Part shown: piece after piece, positions 47,209-58,386 of the stretch
Layout: every line of letters starts with the position of its first letter
Numbering within the stretch: position 1 is the stretch's first letter
Assembly (NCBI GenBank): GCA_003254905.1
Contig: QANU01067059.1
Coordinates: 192,684-256,683 of the forward strand
Direction: 5' to 3'
Source of the DNA: Nissolia schottii
Lineage: Eukaryota > Streptophyta > Magnoliopsida > Fabales > Fabaceae
Length of the DNA: 64,000 nucleotides
Notes under the pieces: generated by a model
What the model was told of the DNA's origin: nothing
The model's database searches: none
What the model saw: the letters and a program-made list of their open reading frames with translations, nothing else
Translations under genes and position numbers: made by a program

Positions 47209-49349
47209 AAAAAGGTGTTGCGAGTCCAATAACTCATTATTGAGCTTTAAAAGTTAAAAAGGCTCACAAAGCATGTTTCAGTTGCTCTTTTAATTTATTA
47301 AAAGAATTAGTAAAGTTTTGATTTAATGGTTCATTGGTCTAGAGCAATCTGTTCATCGGGTCATATGTTTCTTTATTGGTTTGTTGATTGTTGAATATTA
47401 GCAAATTGACTAGTTGCATAATTATTTGCGAAAATTTTGTCGTGTTACTTGCAAAATTTGCTAGGAATTAAAAAAAATTACGAAATTTGATACGATATAT
47501 ACATGTAGAATTTGCTGCAAAATTTACATGTGTAATTTCCTACAAAATTTGTTGTGAATTCTACCTATGAAATTTGTTACAGAACTTACCTGCAAAATTT
47601 GCTGCAAAATCTACCTGCAAATTTTCCTACGAAATGTTTCATGAGAAAAAATTTGTAGATAAGTATCTGCAAATTTTACGGCAAAATTTGTAGGCAATGT
47701 GCAATTTTTTTATAGTGATATATGTCAAAATTACCAACAGATTTTATGTCTAATATCCGTCAGTAAGTGCTTTTCAGAAGCTTTTGGACGAAGATCCTCA
47801 AATTTATCGGCGGATATTTATCCATTGATAAATTTTGCCATGATTTGGTGCCAACCGATTATCGGAGGATATACTCGCCAGTAAATATTGGTTTTTATAT
47901 TAGTTTGATAACAACAATACTAGCAAATATATCTGTCAATACTAGTTTGTTTATATTAAATTTATTGGTTAGGGTTTAGGATTTTGGATTTTAGATTATT
48001 TAATATATGATTTATATTATTCTTTAGTAAACAATAATGGTTATAGCAAGACACCAAAATTGTAATTATGATGTATCTAATGGATTATGAGGTCGATATT
48101 TTGAATGAAATTACAAATTAATTATAGGCATGATTTCCATGATTACTTATTAATAATATAAAAGTAATTGCTAAAATCCTTCAACATCGAGAAAGAAATT
48201 GATTTTTGCGGAGTAATAGCTGGCCAATTAGATATAATTAAGGCATATATGCCAAGTGAGATAATCATCTTAATTTTGTTATGAAAGGAGGAATGAGAAA
48301 TTACGTGGTGGTTATATACGTGTTATTCATATGTATATATATTCATCCATGTCGAGAATGAAGAGAAATGAACGATAAAATTAGTGTGAACTATTTGTGA
48401 GACCTTGTAAATGGATATAATTGATTATTGATTAATACAACATCAGTTATTTAGGGTTTACAGCTTAGGATTTAGGATATGTACCGGTAGATATATCTGC
48501 TAATAAGTGTTACTTATTGGCGGATATGCAATTACCAGCAAAAAAATCCATTGATAATGAATTTTTAAGTGAGCAGGAAATTTCTCGCCCAAACAAAACG
48601 CGTTGTTTCACTTAATAGCCTTTTTGACGGATTGGTTTATTGGTGGATAAATCCACTAGTAACCGTCAAGATAAAATTTTTGTGTTCTTTTTTTCTTCCT
48701 TATTTCTCCTATTCTCTTCCTTCTCTCTAACTCTCATATTTTTATCTAACTGACCACCCCATTGCCGTCGCCGCCACTGACTACCGCCTCTAGCAAGAAA
48801 TGCCACGGTCGTCGTACCACCAACATTCACCGACGCCTCTAGAAGGAGTGTTGCCACCGACGTACCTCCTGAAAGGAACACCACCATCGTTGCCACTGCC
48901 GTGCCATCACTACCACCTCAAACATCCTCTACTCTTTCTTCTCTCTAACTGACGCTACCCGACGCCATACTGCCACCACCCTCGATGTTGTTGTTGCCAC
49001 ATCCGCCTCCACTACCACTGTCTACAGGAGCTAGCAGTCACTGCCATCAACCTCCCCACAAGACCTACCTCCAAGCACCACAACTAGTAAGCCATTTTGT
49101 ATCCTCTCCACCTCTAGGGTTTAGGGTTGTTTACCATTAGTGACTTTTGTAGGATAGGCGACTTAATGTTGTTCGACCTATATAATTATCACATAAAATT
49201 CATGCTAAGCTGGGTCTTTGATAACATATAAACTTTATGATAATTGATGTTGGTTATTAATGTGAATTTAATTATTGTGTAAAATGTATGATTTATATAT
49301 GTTTGTTAATGTAATTTGAACATAGGCATTATGGTTACATTCTACAATC

Positions 49350-49749
49350 ATGTTTTTAGAAAATCGATTGTGGATGTATGATAGAGTCCACTTAAATCGA
49401 GGTGGGTATAAACTAGCATATATTGCAAGTGTAGATGATTTATGCATGAGATTTCAATTATCAAATCAATTTGAGAGGGAAAAGAAAGTTAGATGTCTAT
49501 GGACTAAGTGAAAACACAACACGTTTCTTGAGGTTGAAAGCATTAGACTGTATTTGTATATGAATAGGTTTGAGCCTCATTATTGGGTATGGATTGATCA
49601 TGGGGAGGTTGATACACATGGGATTAATCACTTCAGTATGTTGAAATATTATGGCGGTGGTGGTTCAAGTGGGTCGTGCGTAGTTGATAGTAATATCAAT
49701 AACATGAACTTGGACACTAGTTATAGTCAATATGAAGAAATGGTTAATG
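49350..49749 (+). pseudogene. TNP2-type CACTA transposase, N-terminal (transposase-associated) fragment
   Basis: The translation runs LWMYDRVHLNRGGYKLAYIA, then VDDFCMRFQL, VRCLW-K, and RLYLYMNRFEPHYWVWIDHG followed by E. It matches the plant transposase-associated domain: WMYDR, spaced IRCPC-KC, and HL-GF-P-YWVWTSHGE. The zinc-binding Cys residues are replaced and an in-frame stop occurs before the second half. The catalytic domain is absent. A 103-residue frame at 49554 is only its tail joined to LTR sequence. Confidence 0.8.
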
Positions 49750-49975
49750 ATGTTATCTGCCTTGGTTGGGTTACTTCTAGCCCCTATATTTTTCTTTGTA
49801 AGAATTTTCTTATAAAAATATGGACCAATTTTAAAACTTTTTCCTTGCTTTATCAAAAATCATAAAGTATGAGGCATGCATGATTAGGAAGACATATATG
49901 TATATGCAAACAATAGAGTCTCGAGAGGACTTAGGCGATAATTTAGTTATTAGAATAATTATACAAAACATGTCA

Positions 49976-49978
<3 letters not shown>

Positions 49979-50018
<40 letters not shown>
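49979..50018. repeat. (AT)n microsatellite
   Basis: AT run of about 40 bp in the partial LTR, followed by a short CA run. Confidence 0.9.
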
Positions 50019-50020
<2 letters not shown>

Positions 50021-50644
50021 CACACACACAATCACATGGTCCATAACATGTTTACACATGTGATTCATAATACATATTACATTTATTGCACTTAAAGCAA
50101 ATGACATAGTTGATCCATTTAGCTAATACAAAATACTAAACATAAGCTATTGTCCTTCTTCTTCCTTAGAATCCTTTGACGCCAAAGTCTTTGCTCATTC
50201 ACTGATGCCTACTCCGCCACGGTGTACTCGTCGTGCTAGCCTAGAACCATAAAGGATTGGGGGTGAGAACATTGCGTCCTCAGTGGGAATCCTTGGGGCA
50301 TCATTATTTGTTTTCTACTCAATTATGATTCCGCCGCTCAGGGGTCTCTAGGTGTCATATCATACTAAAATCCCTTCTGTTATTAATATCCCTATTAGTC
50401 CTGAGTAGCTTCATCTAGTTTACTAGGTGATCGGGAATTCTATTCTTTGCCTTACTTAACATGGGAAAACCTTTTGTGTTTACTACATTCTACTCGTTGA
50501 GTTACGTGACTTCAGGCCATATATTCTTGCATCTCTTATTCTCATATAGGCAGTCGTGTGAAAACTTCCTTACTTGTCATTGCTTCGTTATAAACAGGAA
50601 TAATGATCTTCTAATACCTTACTTGTCATCTTTTAATACCTTTT

Positions 50645-50915
50645 TCCCTGCAAGCTTCTACCTACCGAGACCATCATACAAGCTTCTACCTACAGGACCA
50701 TCCTGACCATCACTTCTCTGCAAGCTTCTACTTACAGAGACCATCCTGCAAGCTTCTACCTACAGGAATACTGACATTTACTTCTCTGCAAGCTTCTACC
50801 TACAAAGACCATCCTCCAAGCTTCTACCTACAAGACAATTGACCATCCCTCCCCTGTAAGCTTCTGCCTACAGGAATACTGAATTTTACTTCTCTGCAAG
50901 CTTCTACCTACAGAG
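50645..50915. repeat. Minisatellite, about 27-40 bp units
   Basis: GCAAGCTTCTACCTACAGAG and close variants recur about nine times, alternating with GACCATCCT or AATACTGA spacers. It occupies the position that holds a different, GC-rich tandem repeat in the related LTR at 57.0-57.5 kb. Confidence 0.85.
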
Positions 50916-51172
50916 ACGGTTCTTGCAGAAATACTATCTTCCTTGCAGACCTCAACCGTGTAAGAAAGTAGCAATACATTCACTACAGGCCTCATACCAT
51001 GTAGGAAAGAAATCATCCTTGTCATATTCGTGGAACATTACCTTATCATGCTTTAAGAGTTTCCCTTATATGCCTTCAAAACGTTTATACATACTCTTGT
51101 GCTCCTACACCTTGATTGGCACTTGTTGAAAGCTTTTTTCACTCTCTTTGTTTGTTCTCATGTCTACTATTT

Positions 51173-52613
51173 TGCTTTCAAATCCTCAAGGGATTCGATT
51201 GTAGTACAGTGAAAGGGTTGTCGTTCTCTGGGACTGGTAATTATGACGTTCTTTGATTGTTTGCTTTTTTAAGCACTAAATTGTTGGTTTAGCAATTGTG
51301 CGAGAACTAGGTAAAAGATATCAATTAATAACAAGAGCAACAAAGTAAACTGAGTTGTGAACAGTTAAGATAGTTGTCGGGATTTGAATTGTAATATTCC
51401 TTTTACACATCCAATATCCTTACAAATATGATCTATGAATTCTTTGATTTTATTGCCACCAAGTCTTATCTCAAATCAATTATATCTAGCGGGTTAAGAT
51501 CACTTAATTCTTCAATATTATTTTGCCAATATCTTGCACAAATTAACAGAGTAGATTGACATTATTCCGGGTGTTAATGCGACTAATTCCCAATTCTAAT
51601 TCTAGCAATTAGGTGTATCAGATGATTTGATCTAGTTCCAACTTAATGAATGCAACTTTCGTTCACACAATTAAGTTTAGATTCAAGCTTAGGATAGTTA
51701 AGTCAAACATTGATTTGATTTCAAATTAATGGGTGTAGTTTTCACTCACAATAATCAAGTTTCAAATCAATATTTAAATAGCTAAATCAAGGTAAGCATT
51801 AATAGCAAGATCAATTCATTAAAATCATAGAATCCCATAAATGCATATATAGGAAAGTTAAAATGGATGCATTCAAGCAATATTACGCATCTAACTCCAA
51901 TAATAGGAAAGTTAACTATCCATGGTCATGGATTGATTACAAGTTTATTGAGTTACCAAGGAAAGTAAGACAATCGGTCGACGACAGACATCGTTTCTAC
52001 GCCACGGCGAACAAAGAGTCTCGGAATCCCTTCCCCTTTTCCTTGGGATAACCTCTCTAGTTCCTAAACTCTCCCTCCTGTTCTTGGCCCAAATTCTCTC
52101 TAATTATATCTGAAATTGAAGTGAGGAATGAGATGCTGAATGAGAGCCTCGGTTGCTCTATTTATAGGAAAAATTTCCAAGGGCCGCTGAGCCGCTATGG
52201 GGCACCGCTGAGTGGTTCAGCTTCCTTCGCCATGAAGTTTTGTCATTTCTAAAAGGTGGCTCTGACATTATCTTATCAGAGCGCTAAGCAGCTGGCAGGG
52301 TGCTGAGCTGTGCAAGGTCGTGTCAGTGCTGCTGTAGGGCTTGCAGGGATTCCTTCATGCCTAAGCAACTTCATCTCGAAGCAATGGAAAGTTGAGTGGC
52401 TCAGAGGACTACTGAGCGGTCTGAAGCTCTCATTGAATCTTCTTTTTGTTCCGTGCCTTTCATTTCTATGGGATTTGGCTTGAAATTCATCATTTTATAC
52501 AAAAATGTATCCATTCACGATTATTAAACTTTACAAAAATAGGGGAAATTAGCTCATAAATTCATATTTAAATAGCTCATAGATATGTCTTTTGTATCAA
52601 AATAATATCAACA
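51173..52613 (-). mobile_element. Solo LTR, Ty3/gypsy-like (fossil)
   Basis: Minus orientation: starts TGTTGATATTATTTTGATAC at 52613 and ends GAGGATTTGAAAGCA at 51173. Flanks are TATTT (51168-51172) and TATTG (52614-52618), 4 of 5 identical. Near its 3' end it has AGTCCCAGAGAACGACA, the type of sequence found at the end of many legume gypsy LTRs. CGCTGAG-type repeats lie at 52180-52430. No internal coding region is attached. The left boundary is the less certain one. Confidence 0.6.
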
Positions 52614-52825
52614 TATTGTACTTAACAGTAAGACGCCTTATCGTCGAACCATCTAATGGTAACGAAAGTGAAAATTTGCCAAAATTACCACGCCACTTTT
52701 TTTGTACCGTTAGAATGTTTGTCACAAAGCCGATGGTAATCCTTTAAATTAAACGAAGTGTTTCGACAAAGCAGTTATAGTCGGACTATTTCCAGTTACC
52801 ATCTGTAATTACTGACAGTAACGTT

Positions 52826-53174
52826 ATGAAAATTTACTTAAACGCATTTCACTTTCCCACAACACATCATTCACTCATTTCTTTTTTCTCTTCTCTTCTC
52901 TTCTTTTTCTCTTTTCCTCTCCTCTCCCTCATCTCCTCTCCTCCTTCCTCCACTACCACCTCCACATTCATCATCAACAACATCATCATCCTACACTACC
53001 CATTACATTCCTTACCCTCAAAACCCTAACCTTTCTTCTTCCCCTTCTTTTGTGTTGGAACATGGGGTTAACCCTCCTGGGGTTGAAATTGAATCCTATG
53101 CTCCAACATCTATTGCCATTAACAGCAACGACAACAATGATCAAAATTGGGTTGCTAGTGTTACCTATGCACCT
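52826..53174 (+). pseudogene. Captured host gene fragment (5' UTR and first exon)
   Basis: A CT-rich leader-like stretch is followed by an open frame reading FVLEHGVNPPGVEIESYAPT, then SIA and WVASVTYAP. It ends at a consensus donor GTAAGT at 53175, so it looks like an exon with its intron. I do not recognise the protein. Its place inside a CACTA element suggests transduplication. Confidence 0.5.
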
Positions 53175-53327
53175 GTAAGTGGAGTGGGTTTCTCTCTCTC
53201 ATTTTGTCTTAAAGTTTCAATTTTTAGAATTGGTTTAGTGTGTATTAGTTTGATTCTAGTTGTGATGTGCATTAATTTTTTACATTGTCTTAAAGTTTTT
53301 GGTAATTGATTATGGTTGTGATGTGCA

Positions 53328-54682
53328 TGATAAGTGCCCAAAATACACAATTTTTATCATTCAAAATGGCACTTATCCGTTATGTTTTTAACGAATTATC
53401 TAATGAATTCCCCGTATTTTGTAGGATTTATAATTTATTTTGAAGATGGATGCAAGTAGATTAATTGAAGAATAATCCCATGAAGAAGGGAAGAAAAGGG
53501 CAGAATTGGAAAAGAGATTAAAAGAGAAAACTTTGGACGAAGGCGTCGCTCAGCGAAGTACACAGAATCGCTCAGCGCTCAAGACCTAATCGCTCAGCGA
53601 TATTACTCTAATCGCTCAGCGATAGTAAGTCGGCAAGCCACTTGCACCGGCGCCATCATTGAGCCAGCTGGAGCCAACTAGGACCAGCCAATCACAGAGC
53701 GACACGTCAGCACCGCCTGCAAAAAGCTGCCGAGCATTTAATGCAAGGTACAATCGCTCAGCGATTACGCGCCGCCGCCCAGCGATAAAGGATTAATCGC
53801 TCAGCGATGACACCCAAACCGCTGAGCGATGGACCCAANNNNNNNNNNNNNNNNNNNNNNNNNNNNNNNNNNNNNNNNNNNNNNNNNNNNNNNNNNNNNN
53901 NNNNNNNNNNNNNNNNNNNNNNNNNNNNNNNNNNNNNNNNNNNNNNNNNNNNNNNNNNNNNNNNNNNNNNNNNNNNNNNNNNNNNNNNNNNNNNNNNNNN
54001 NNNNNNNNNNNNNNNNNNNNNNNNNNNNNNNNNNNNNNNNNNNNNNNNNNNNNNNNNNNNNNNNNNNNNNNNNNNNNNNNNNNNNNNNNNNNNNNNNNNN
54101 NNNNNNNNNNNNNNNNNNNNNNNNNNNNNNNNNNNNNNNNNNNNNNNNNNNNNNNNNNNNNNNNNNNNNNNNNNNNNNNNNNNNNNNNNNNNNNNNNNNN
54201 NNNNNNNNNNNNNNNNNNNNNNNNNNNNNNNNNNNNNNNNNNNNNNNNNNNNNNNNNNNNNNNNNNNNNNNNNNNNNNNNNNNNNNNNNNNNNNNNNNNN
54301 NNNNNNNNNNNNNNNNCATGAAACTATGATGTGATTAAAATTCCCAACAAGCTCCGGAACTACCTCTGATTTGTTTCCTATTTTATTTTCCTGTCTTTTA
54401 TTTATTTAGTCTATTTTAATATAAATCAAATCACAAATCTTTCACCTTATTGTTTAATTAAATAAACTCAAGAACGGTATTTTTACAACTCCCTGTGGGA
54501 TCGACCATACCCTATACTGCAAACGGATTCCTTATGGAATCTGAAAGCCGTAAAGTAGGTATGAATATAAATTTAATTTGAACAACAAAAGCACAGACAA
54601 ACTTTCTAAGAGATTGGCATGGTTGTGACAAGATCTAGAGCTATGTCAAGATCCGAGAAAGTGATTAAAAAGGCTTTCATCA
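53328..54682 (+). mobile_element. Solo LTR, Ty3/gypsy-like, with assembly gap (fossil)
   Basis: Starts TGATAAGTGCCCAAAATACA and ends GGCTTTCATCA, flanked by perfect GTGCA duplications (53323-53327 and 54683-54687). CTCCCTGTGGGATCGACC near 54490 is typical of the 3' part of gypsy LTRs. The 5' part carries repeated ATCGCTCAGCGAT words (53540-53830). The 478-N gap lies inside, so an intact internal region cannot be formally excluded; the estimated size fits a solo LTR. Confidence 0.75.
53839..54316. other. Assembly gap
   Basis: A run of 478 N within the solo LTR; it follows a stretch rich in CGCTCAGCG palindromic repeats, which may have stopped assembly. Confidence 1.
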
Positions 54683-55214
54683 GTGCATTAGTTTGAGTTT
54701 GTGTGTTTAGGAATGATGGATGTTGTTTTTTGGTATGAAATGAAATTCGGATGTATGAAATGATGGATGTGCATTAATTTTGATGTTGTGATGTGCATTA
54801 GTTTGAGTTTTGTGTGTTCAGGAATTGGGAAGGGAAGGGAATGGAATGAAATTCAGAATACTTTTTTTTAAAAAATTATTATCTTTACTGTCGGAAGTAG
54901 TCGACGGTAATTACATAAAAATATATTCAAATTATTGAAGAAATTAACTAATGAAAGATAGAATAAAATATTACTATTATTATCGTCCGTTATAGTCAAC
55001 AGTAAACGGTTCAGTTCCTCGATCGCCATTAGTGTTGGTCGTCACCGACGCTAATTACCATTGGCTATATAAATCCGATGGTAATATGTTTCTATCGAGA
55101 TTATTACCGTCGGTGTGCTTTTCAACGGTAAAACTGACGGAAGGTTAAAAATTCGACAGTAATTGGGAAAAAAATCGTTGGTAACTCTGACGGTAATGAG
55201 CGTTTTTCTTGTGT

Positions 55215-55645
55215 CTTGAAGGGACTCTAGCCCTATTTCTTCGATTAATTAGTAGTTATGTAATTGATTGCTGACTTTTATTAGAGTACAAGAGACTCAA
55301 AATAATCATCCTGGTTCTTCTCTTAATTCTTTTTATTTTTAGTTAGTTTGATATTGTTATGGGGAGAACCCTTGTTTATTTGCTTTGTCCATCAAAATCT
55401 ATTGTGTTTTTTGATTCCTTGAATCAATAATACTATCTATCTCCATCAAAGAAACAACAATTTAACATTGGATAAGAATTTGATTCGAAAAAATTATTTT
55501 TCACTTATTTGATTCCAAATACACCATAAGACATTTGTTAGTAAAATTAAAAAAAATTATATAAGGGTTTGACTAACAAGTGTTATAAGAATACTTGTTA
55601 AGGAATTAAGAAATGATTTTTTTATTGGAAACACAATACTTTAAG
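55215..55645. other. Spacer between CACTA-like element and MITE
   Basis: AT-rich; no gene. Confidence 0.4.
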
Positions 55646-55919
55646 GGGTTAAATGTTAGCTTAGTCTCTGAAAAATGTTTCGGTGTCCTAAGTCGTCTCT
55701 AAAAAACTAAAGTGTCAATTTAGTCCCCTGAAAGTACCAACGTAGTTTTTGAAATTTCAAAACATTGCTCTTATTAACCCTTGAAATTTTAAAAAACATG
55801 ACAAAAGATGGACTAATGGAAACACCATTTTGAAATTTTAAAAACTAAGTTGACACTATTTTTTCAAAGACCACCTAACACCAGAACATTTTTCCAAAGG
55901 TTAAATTGACACGCAACCC
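55646..55919. mobile_element. MULE-type foldback MITE, 9-bp target duplication
   Basis: Flanks TACTTTAAG (55637-55645) and TATTTTAAG (55920-55928) differ at one base. Left arm GGGTTAAATGTTAGCTTAGT and onwards mirrors the right arm over about 80 bp: AAAAATGTTTCGGTGTCCTA against AAAAATGTTCTGGTGTTAGG, and AGTGTCAATTTAGT against AGTGTCAACTTAGT. 274 bp, non-coding. Confidence 0.85.
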
Positions 55920-57009
55920 TATTTTAAGTGTTCAATGCATTAATAACATTAAAAATCTCAAAACATCTCACTCTTAATTACTGTCATAAGGTATATTCGT
56001 AACAATATTTTATACCATGTCATTCTAAATTGTTTGATATTAAAAGTTTAATAAACTTTACACTATTAGGTCTTAAATTTATTCTATCATACATATTGAA
56101 ACGCCCTAGCTAACTGTTTACGTGTACGTCGCAAACAATGCTCACTAGGTTGTTATCTGCTTTGGTTGGGGTTACTTTTAGCCCCTAGTTTACACTTGAC
56201 AATATGGACCGTTTTGAAAACTTTTCCTTTTCGTTGCTAATTTATAAACTATAAGTCATGAGTGGTTAAAAGAACATATGTATACAAACGATAGAAGCTC
56301 GAAGGATTTAAGTGATAATTAATACAATACATATTATATATACACAAATACCAGTACAAAGGTCCAACACATAGTCATACATTTGCTTACTAATACATAC
56401 TACACAAAATTCACAAAAGAGTCAATGGCTTATCTAGACCATATACAAAACAGGTATTTCTCTACTACGTAAGTAAACGTCCTGCTGTCCTTCTAAAGTC
56501 GTTTGGTTGTAGACCGTCCACCACTTTACCATGTGTCGCTATCATCAATGATCTTTAGGTATGCACCTGGAACCATAAATGGGCGGGGGGTGAGAACATT
56601 ACGTTCTCAATGGGAATCCTTGGGGGACGTAACTAATTATTACGCTCCAATTTATGATTCCGCCGCTCAGGGATCTCTAGGTGTCACAATTATACTACAG
56701 TCCTACTTATTATTATCTGTTCTAGTCCTGAGCAGCTTTCCTACTTTACTAGGTGATCGAGGGAATCTAATCTTGTTTTACCTACTCATAGGTTCTCGTG
56801 CTTTCTATCCCTAGTTGTTTGGGTATCGTGTCCTCTGATCACGTACCCACGCGCCTATACTTTGTGGGGCAATCTCGTGGTACTACGTCACTTGATATGT
56901 CCCAACCCAAATATACATACACACACACACACATATATATTCACATACACAACCCTTCATCACATAACTCATGCATGGTGATTTCTCTCACACGTTCTAC
57001 CAGGCTTTC

Positions 57010-57490
57010 CTAGGGATTTTTTTCTATCTCTCATAAGGTCTGCCAGGCTCTCCTGGAGATTCTGTCTGTCTGTCATAGGTTTTGCCAGGCTCTTCTGGGA
57101 TTTCTGTTTGTCTGTCCACACCTCCTCGCACACCTCGAGACCGTCGTCCCCATGGCGGTGTACGACCTAACCTTTTATGTCTGTTTCTCGAGGCAAACAA
57201 GACTCCACTCCTCTGGGTGGCGAGGGGCCGCCCTGACGGCGTAACCGGAAGCAGACTTAACCACACCTTCTCGTACACCTTGGGACTCTTCCCCCGGTGG
57301 TGTACGACCTAACCTTTTCTGTTTGTTCCTCGAGCCAACATGACTCCACCCTCTTATCGGGTGGCCAGGGGCCTCCCTGACGGCGTCACTGGAAGCAGAT
57401 CATAGCTCTTACACATCTTGCCAGGCTCTCCTGACGGGAAGGGTATGTTTCTCTTACTCGTCTGGTCAGGCTCTCCTGACGGGAAAGGTT
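57010..57490. repeat. GC-rich tandem repeats within the long LTR
   Basis: GCCAGGCTCTCCTG and close variants recur at 57041, 57086, 57420 and 57465. Between them a unit of 142 bp is duplicated (GTGTACGACCTAACCTTTT at about 57159 and 57301, each followed by CCTGACGGCGT). The zone is markedly GC-richer than the surrounding DNA. Confidence 0.85.
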
Positions 57491-57747
57491 TGTCTGTGTT
57501 TATGATATAATTCTCCTGAACTCACAACTTGGGACATACCACTCAAGATCTATACTCGTTTCCTATGATCAATTATGAGCTTGCCATAGTTAAGTGATAA
57601 TCTCTCTAGTTATTTACCATCATCCTCATGATGTATGCTAATATAACGCACAATTACTTAGTTATTACAATTGCAACACATAATTACAATTATTACATCT
57701 AAAATATGTTTGTCACATCATAGATGATTGTAATATTATAAACCAAT

Positions 57748-57756
<9 letters not shown>

Positions 57757-57800
<44 letters not shown>
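57757..57800. repeat. (GT)n(AT)n microsatellite
   Basis: Dinucleotide run within the long LTR. Confidence 0.9.
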
Positions 57801-57803
<3 letters not shown>

Positions 57804-58330
57804 GTAAGTTATATTAAACTATGACTGAGAATCATAAAAACATATCTTTCTGCATATGTTAAGCAAAACAATTGCACAATATAAAATATTTAGTTTTATA
57901 TGCAATTAATAATAATACATAATTAAATCTATTTCATTGTATCAAACTAAAATTCACCAATATAGTCTATATAATTATATTAAGTGGACCCTAAACACAG
58001 TTATATTTTTTTAACTTCAAAATTATGACAAATCGTCCAAGCATCATAATAAACATATTTTTGGCATAAAGTCTACTAAGTTGGTTTTTCACATATCATA
58101 TATATAACATATAAAATTCATCAAGGAGATGAATGAGTCAGGATTACCCGATTTTTAAGCATTCTGAAAGTTGCGAGAAAAGGTTCTCGCGAACTCTGAG
58201 GTGATCGTGCTATTTTTCCTGAATCCAACGGCTTAACGCAGAGCGCACGAACAGAACAGAAATAAATTTAGCAGTATGAATTTAGGAACTTTGGGCACAG
58301 GGAAAATTGCCTTCAGAGGCATATGGTTTC

Positions 58331-58331
<1 letters not shown>

Positions 58332-58383
<52 letters not shown>
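58332..58383. repeat. (AT)n microsatellite
   Basis: AT run of about 52 bp with one phase slip near 58350; the long Tyr-Ile frames here are artefacts. Confidence 0.9.

Positions 58384-58386
<3 letters not shown>

Larger units (their letters stand above)
45532..47717. mobile_element. Non-autonomous CACTA element, 2.19 kb, 3-bp target duplication ATA
   Basis: The left terminus is CACTACTAAAAAACTGTGAA. The right terminus, reversed, is CACTATAAAAAAATTGCACA. Both sides are flanked by ATA (45529-45531, 47718-47720); a 3-bp duplication is diagnostic of CACTA elements. Subterminal regions (45545-46250 and 47400-47700) are dense arrays of TTGCGAATTT / AAATTTGC words with near-regular spacing, as expected for transposase-binding subterminal repeats. 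No transposase is encoded. The middle holds an (ATT)n tract and an 85-bp tandem duplication. Confidence 0.88.
45487..49749 (+). mobile_element. Decayed CACTA (En/Spm) element, left part with transposase fragment
   Basis: The left end TACTATAAAAACGCCCTCTA is a CACTATAAAAACG terminus with the first C changed. Subterminal words built on GCGGATAT, CCGTCAGTAA and CGCCAGTAA recur at 45515, 47745, 47812, 47868, 48490 and 48640. A GC-richer, gene-like stretch is at 48670-49110. TNP2-type coding sequence is at 49350-49749. The right end is not found; the element is cut by LTR material at about 49750. A second CACTA element is inserted 45 bp from its left end. Confidence 0.7.
49750..51172 (-). mobile_element. 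Partial copy of the 2.8-kb LTR (fossil)
   Basis: Shares long blocks with the complete LTR at 56097-58896. Examples are TATCTGCCTTGGTTGGG against TATCTGCTTTGGTTGGG, and GGGGGTGAGAACATTGCGTC, with TTCCGCCGCTCAGGG in both. The outer 50 bp and the distal half are missing; the right side is cut by the LTR at 51173. The two copies have clearly diverged, so the family is old here. Confidence 0.7.
52627..55214. mobile_element. Second CACTA-like element with captured exon, interrupted by an LTR
   Basis: The right end, reversed, reads CACAAGAAAAACGCTCATTA, close to the CACTACAAGAAAAACG terminus. The left end near CAGTAAGACGCC is degenerate. Subterminal words of the type TTACCGTC, GGTAACG and GACGGTAA occur at both sides (52660-52825 and 54885-55200), different from the 45.5-kb family. 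Host-derived sequence and a solo LTR lie inside. No clear target duplication. Confidence 0.55.

Noticed and set aside
47158-47280. A real U-snRNA gene after the USE/TATA pair
   Set aside because: The sequence after the TATA box does not match the start of U1, U2, U3, U4, U5 or U6.
49554-49865. 103-residue frame as an independent host gene
   Set aside because: The first part is CACTA transposase and the second part is LTR sequence.
53801-54334. Long open frames across the N run
   Set aside because: They consist almost wholly of unknown bases in the assembly gap.
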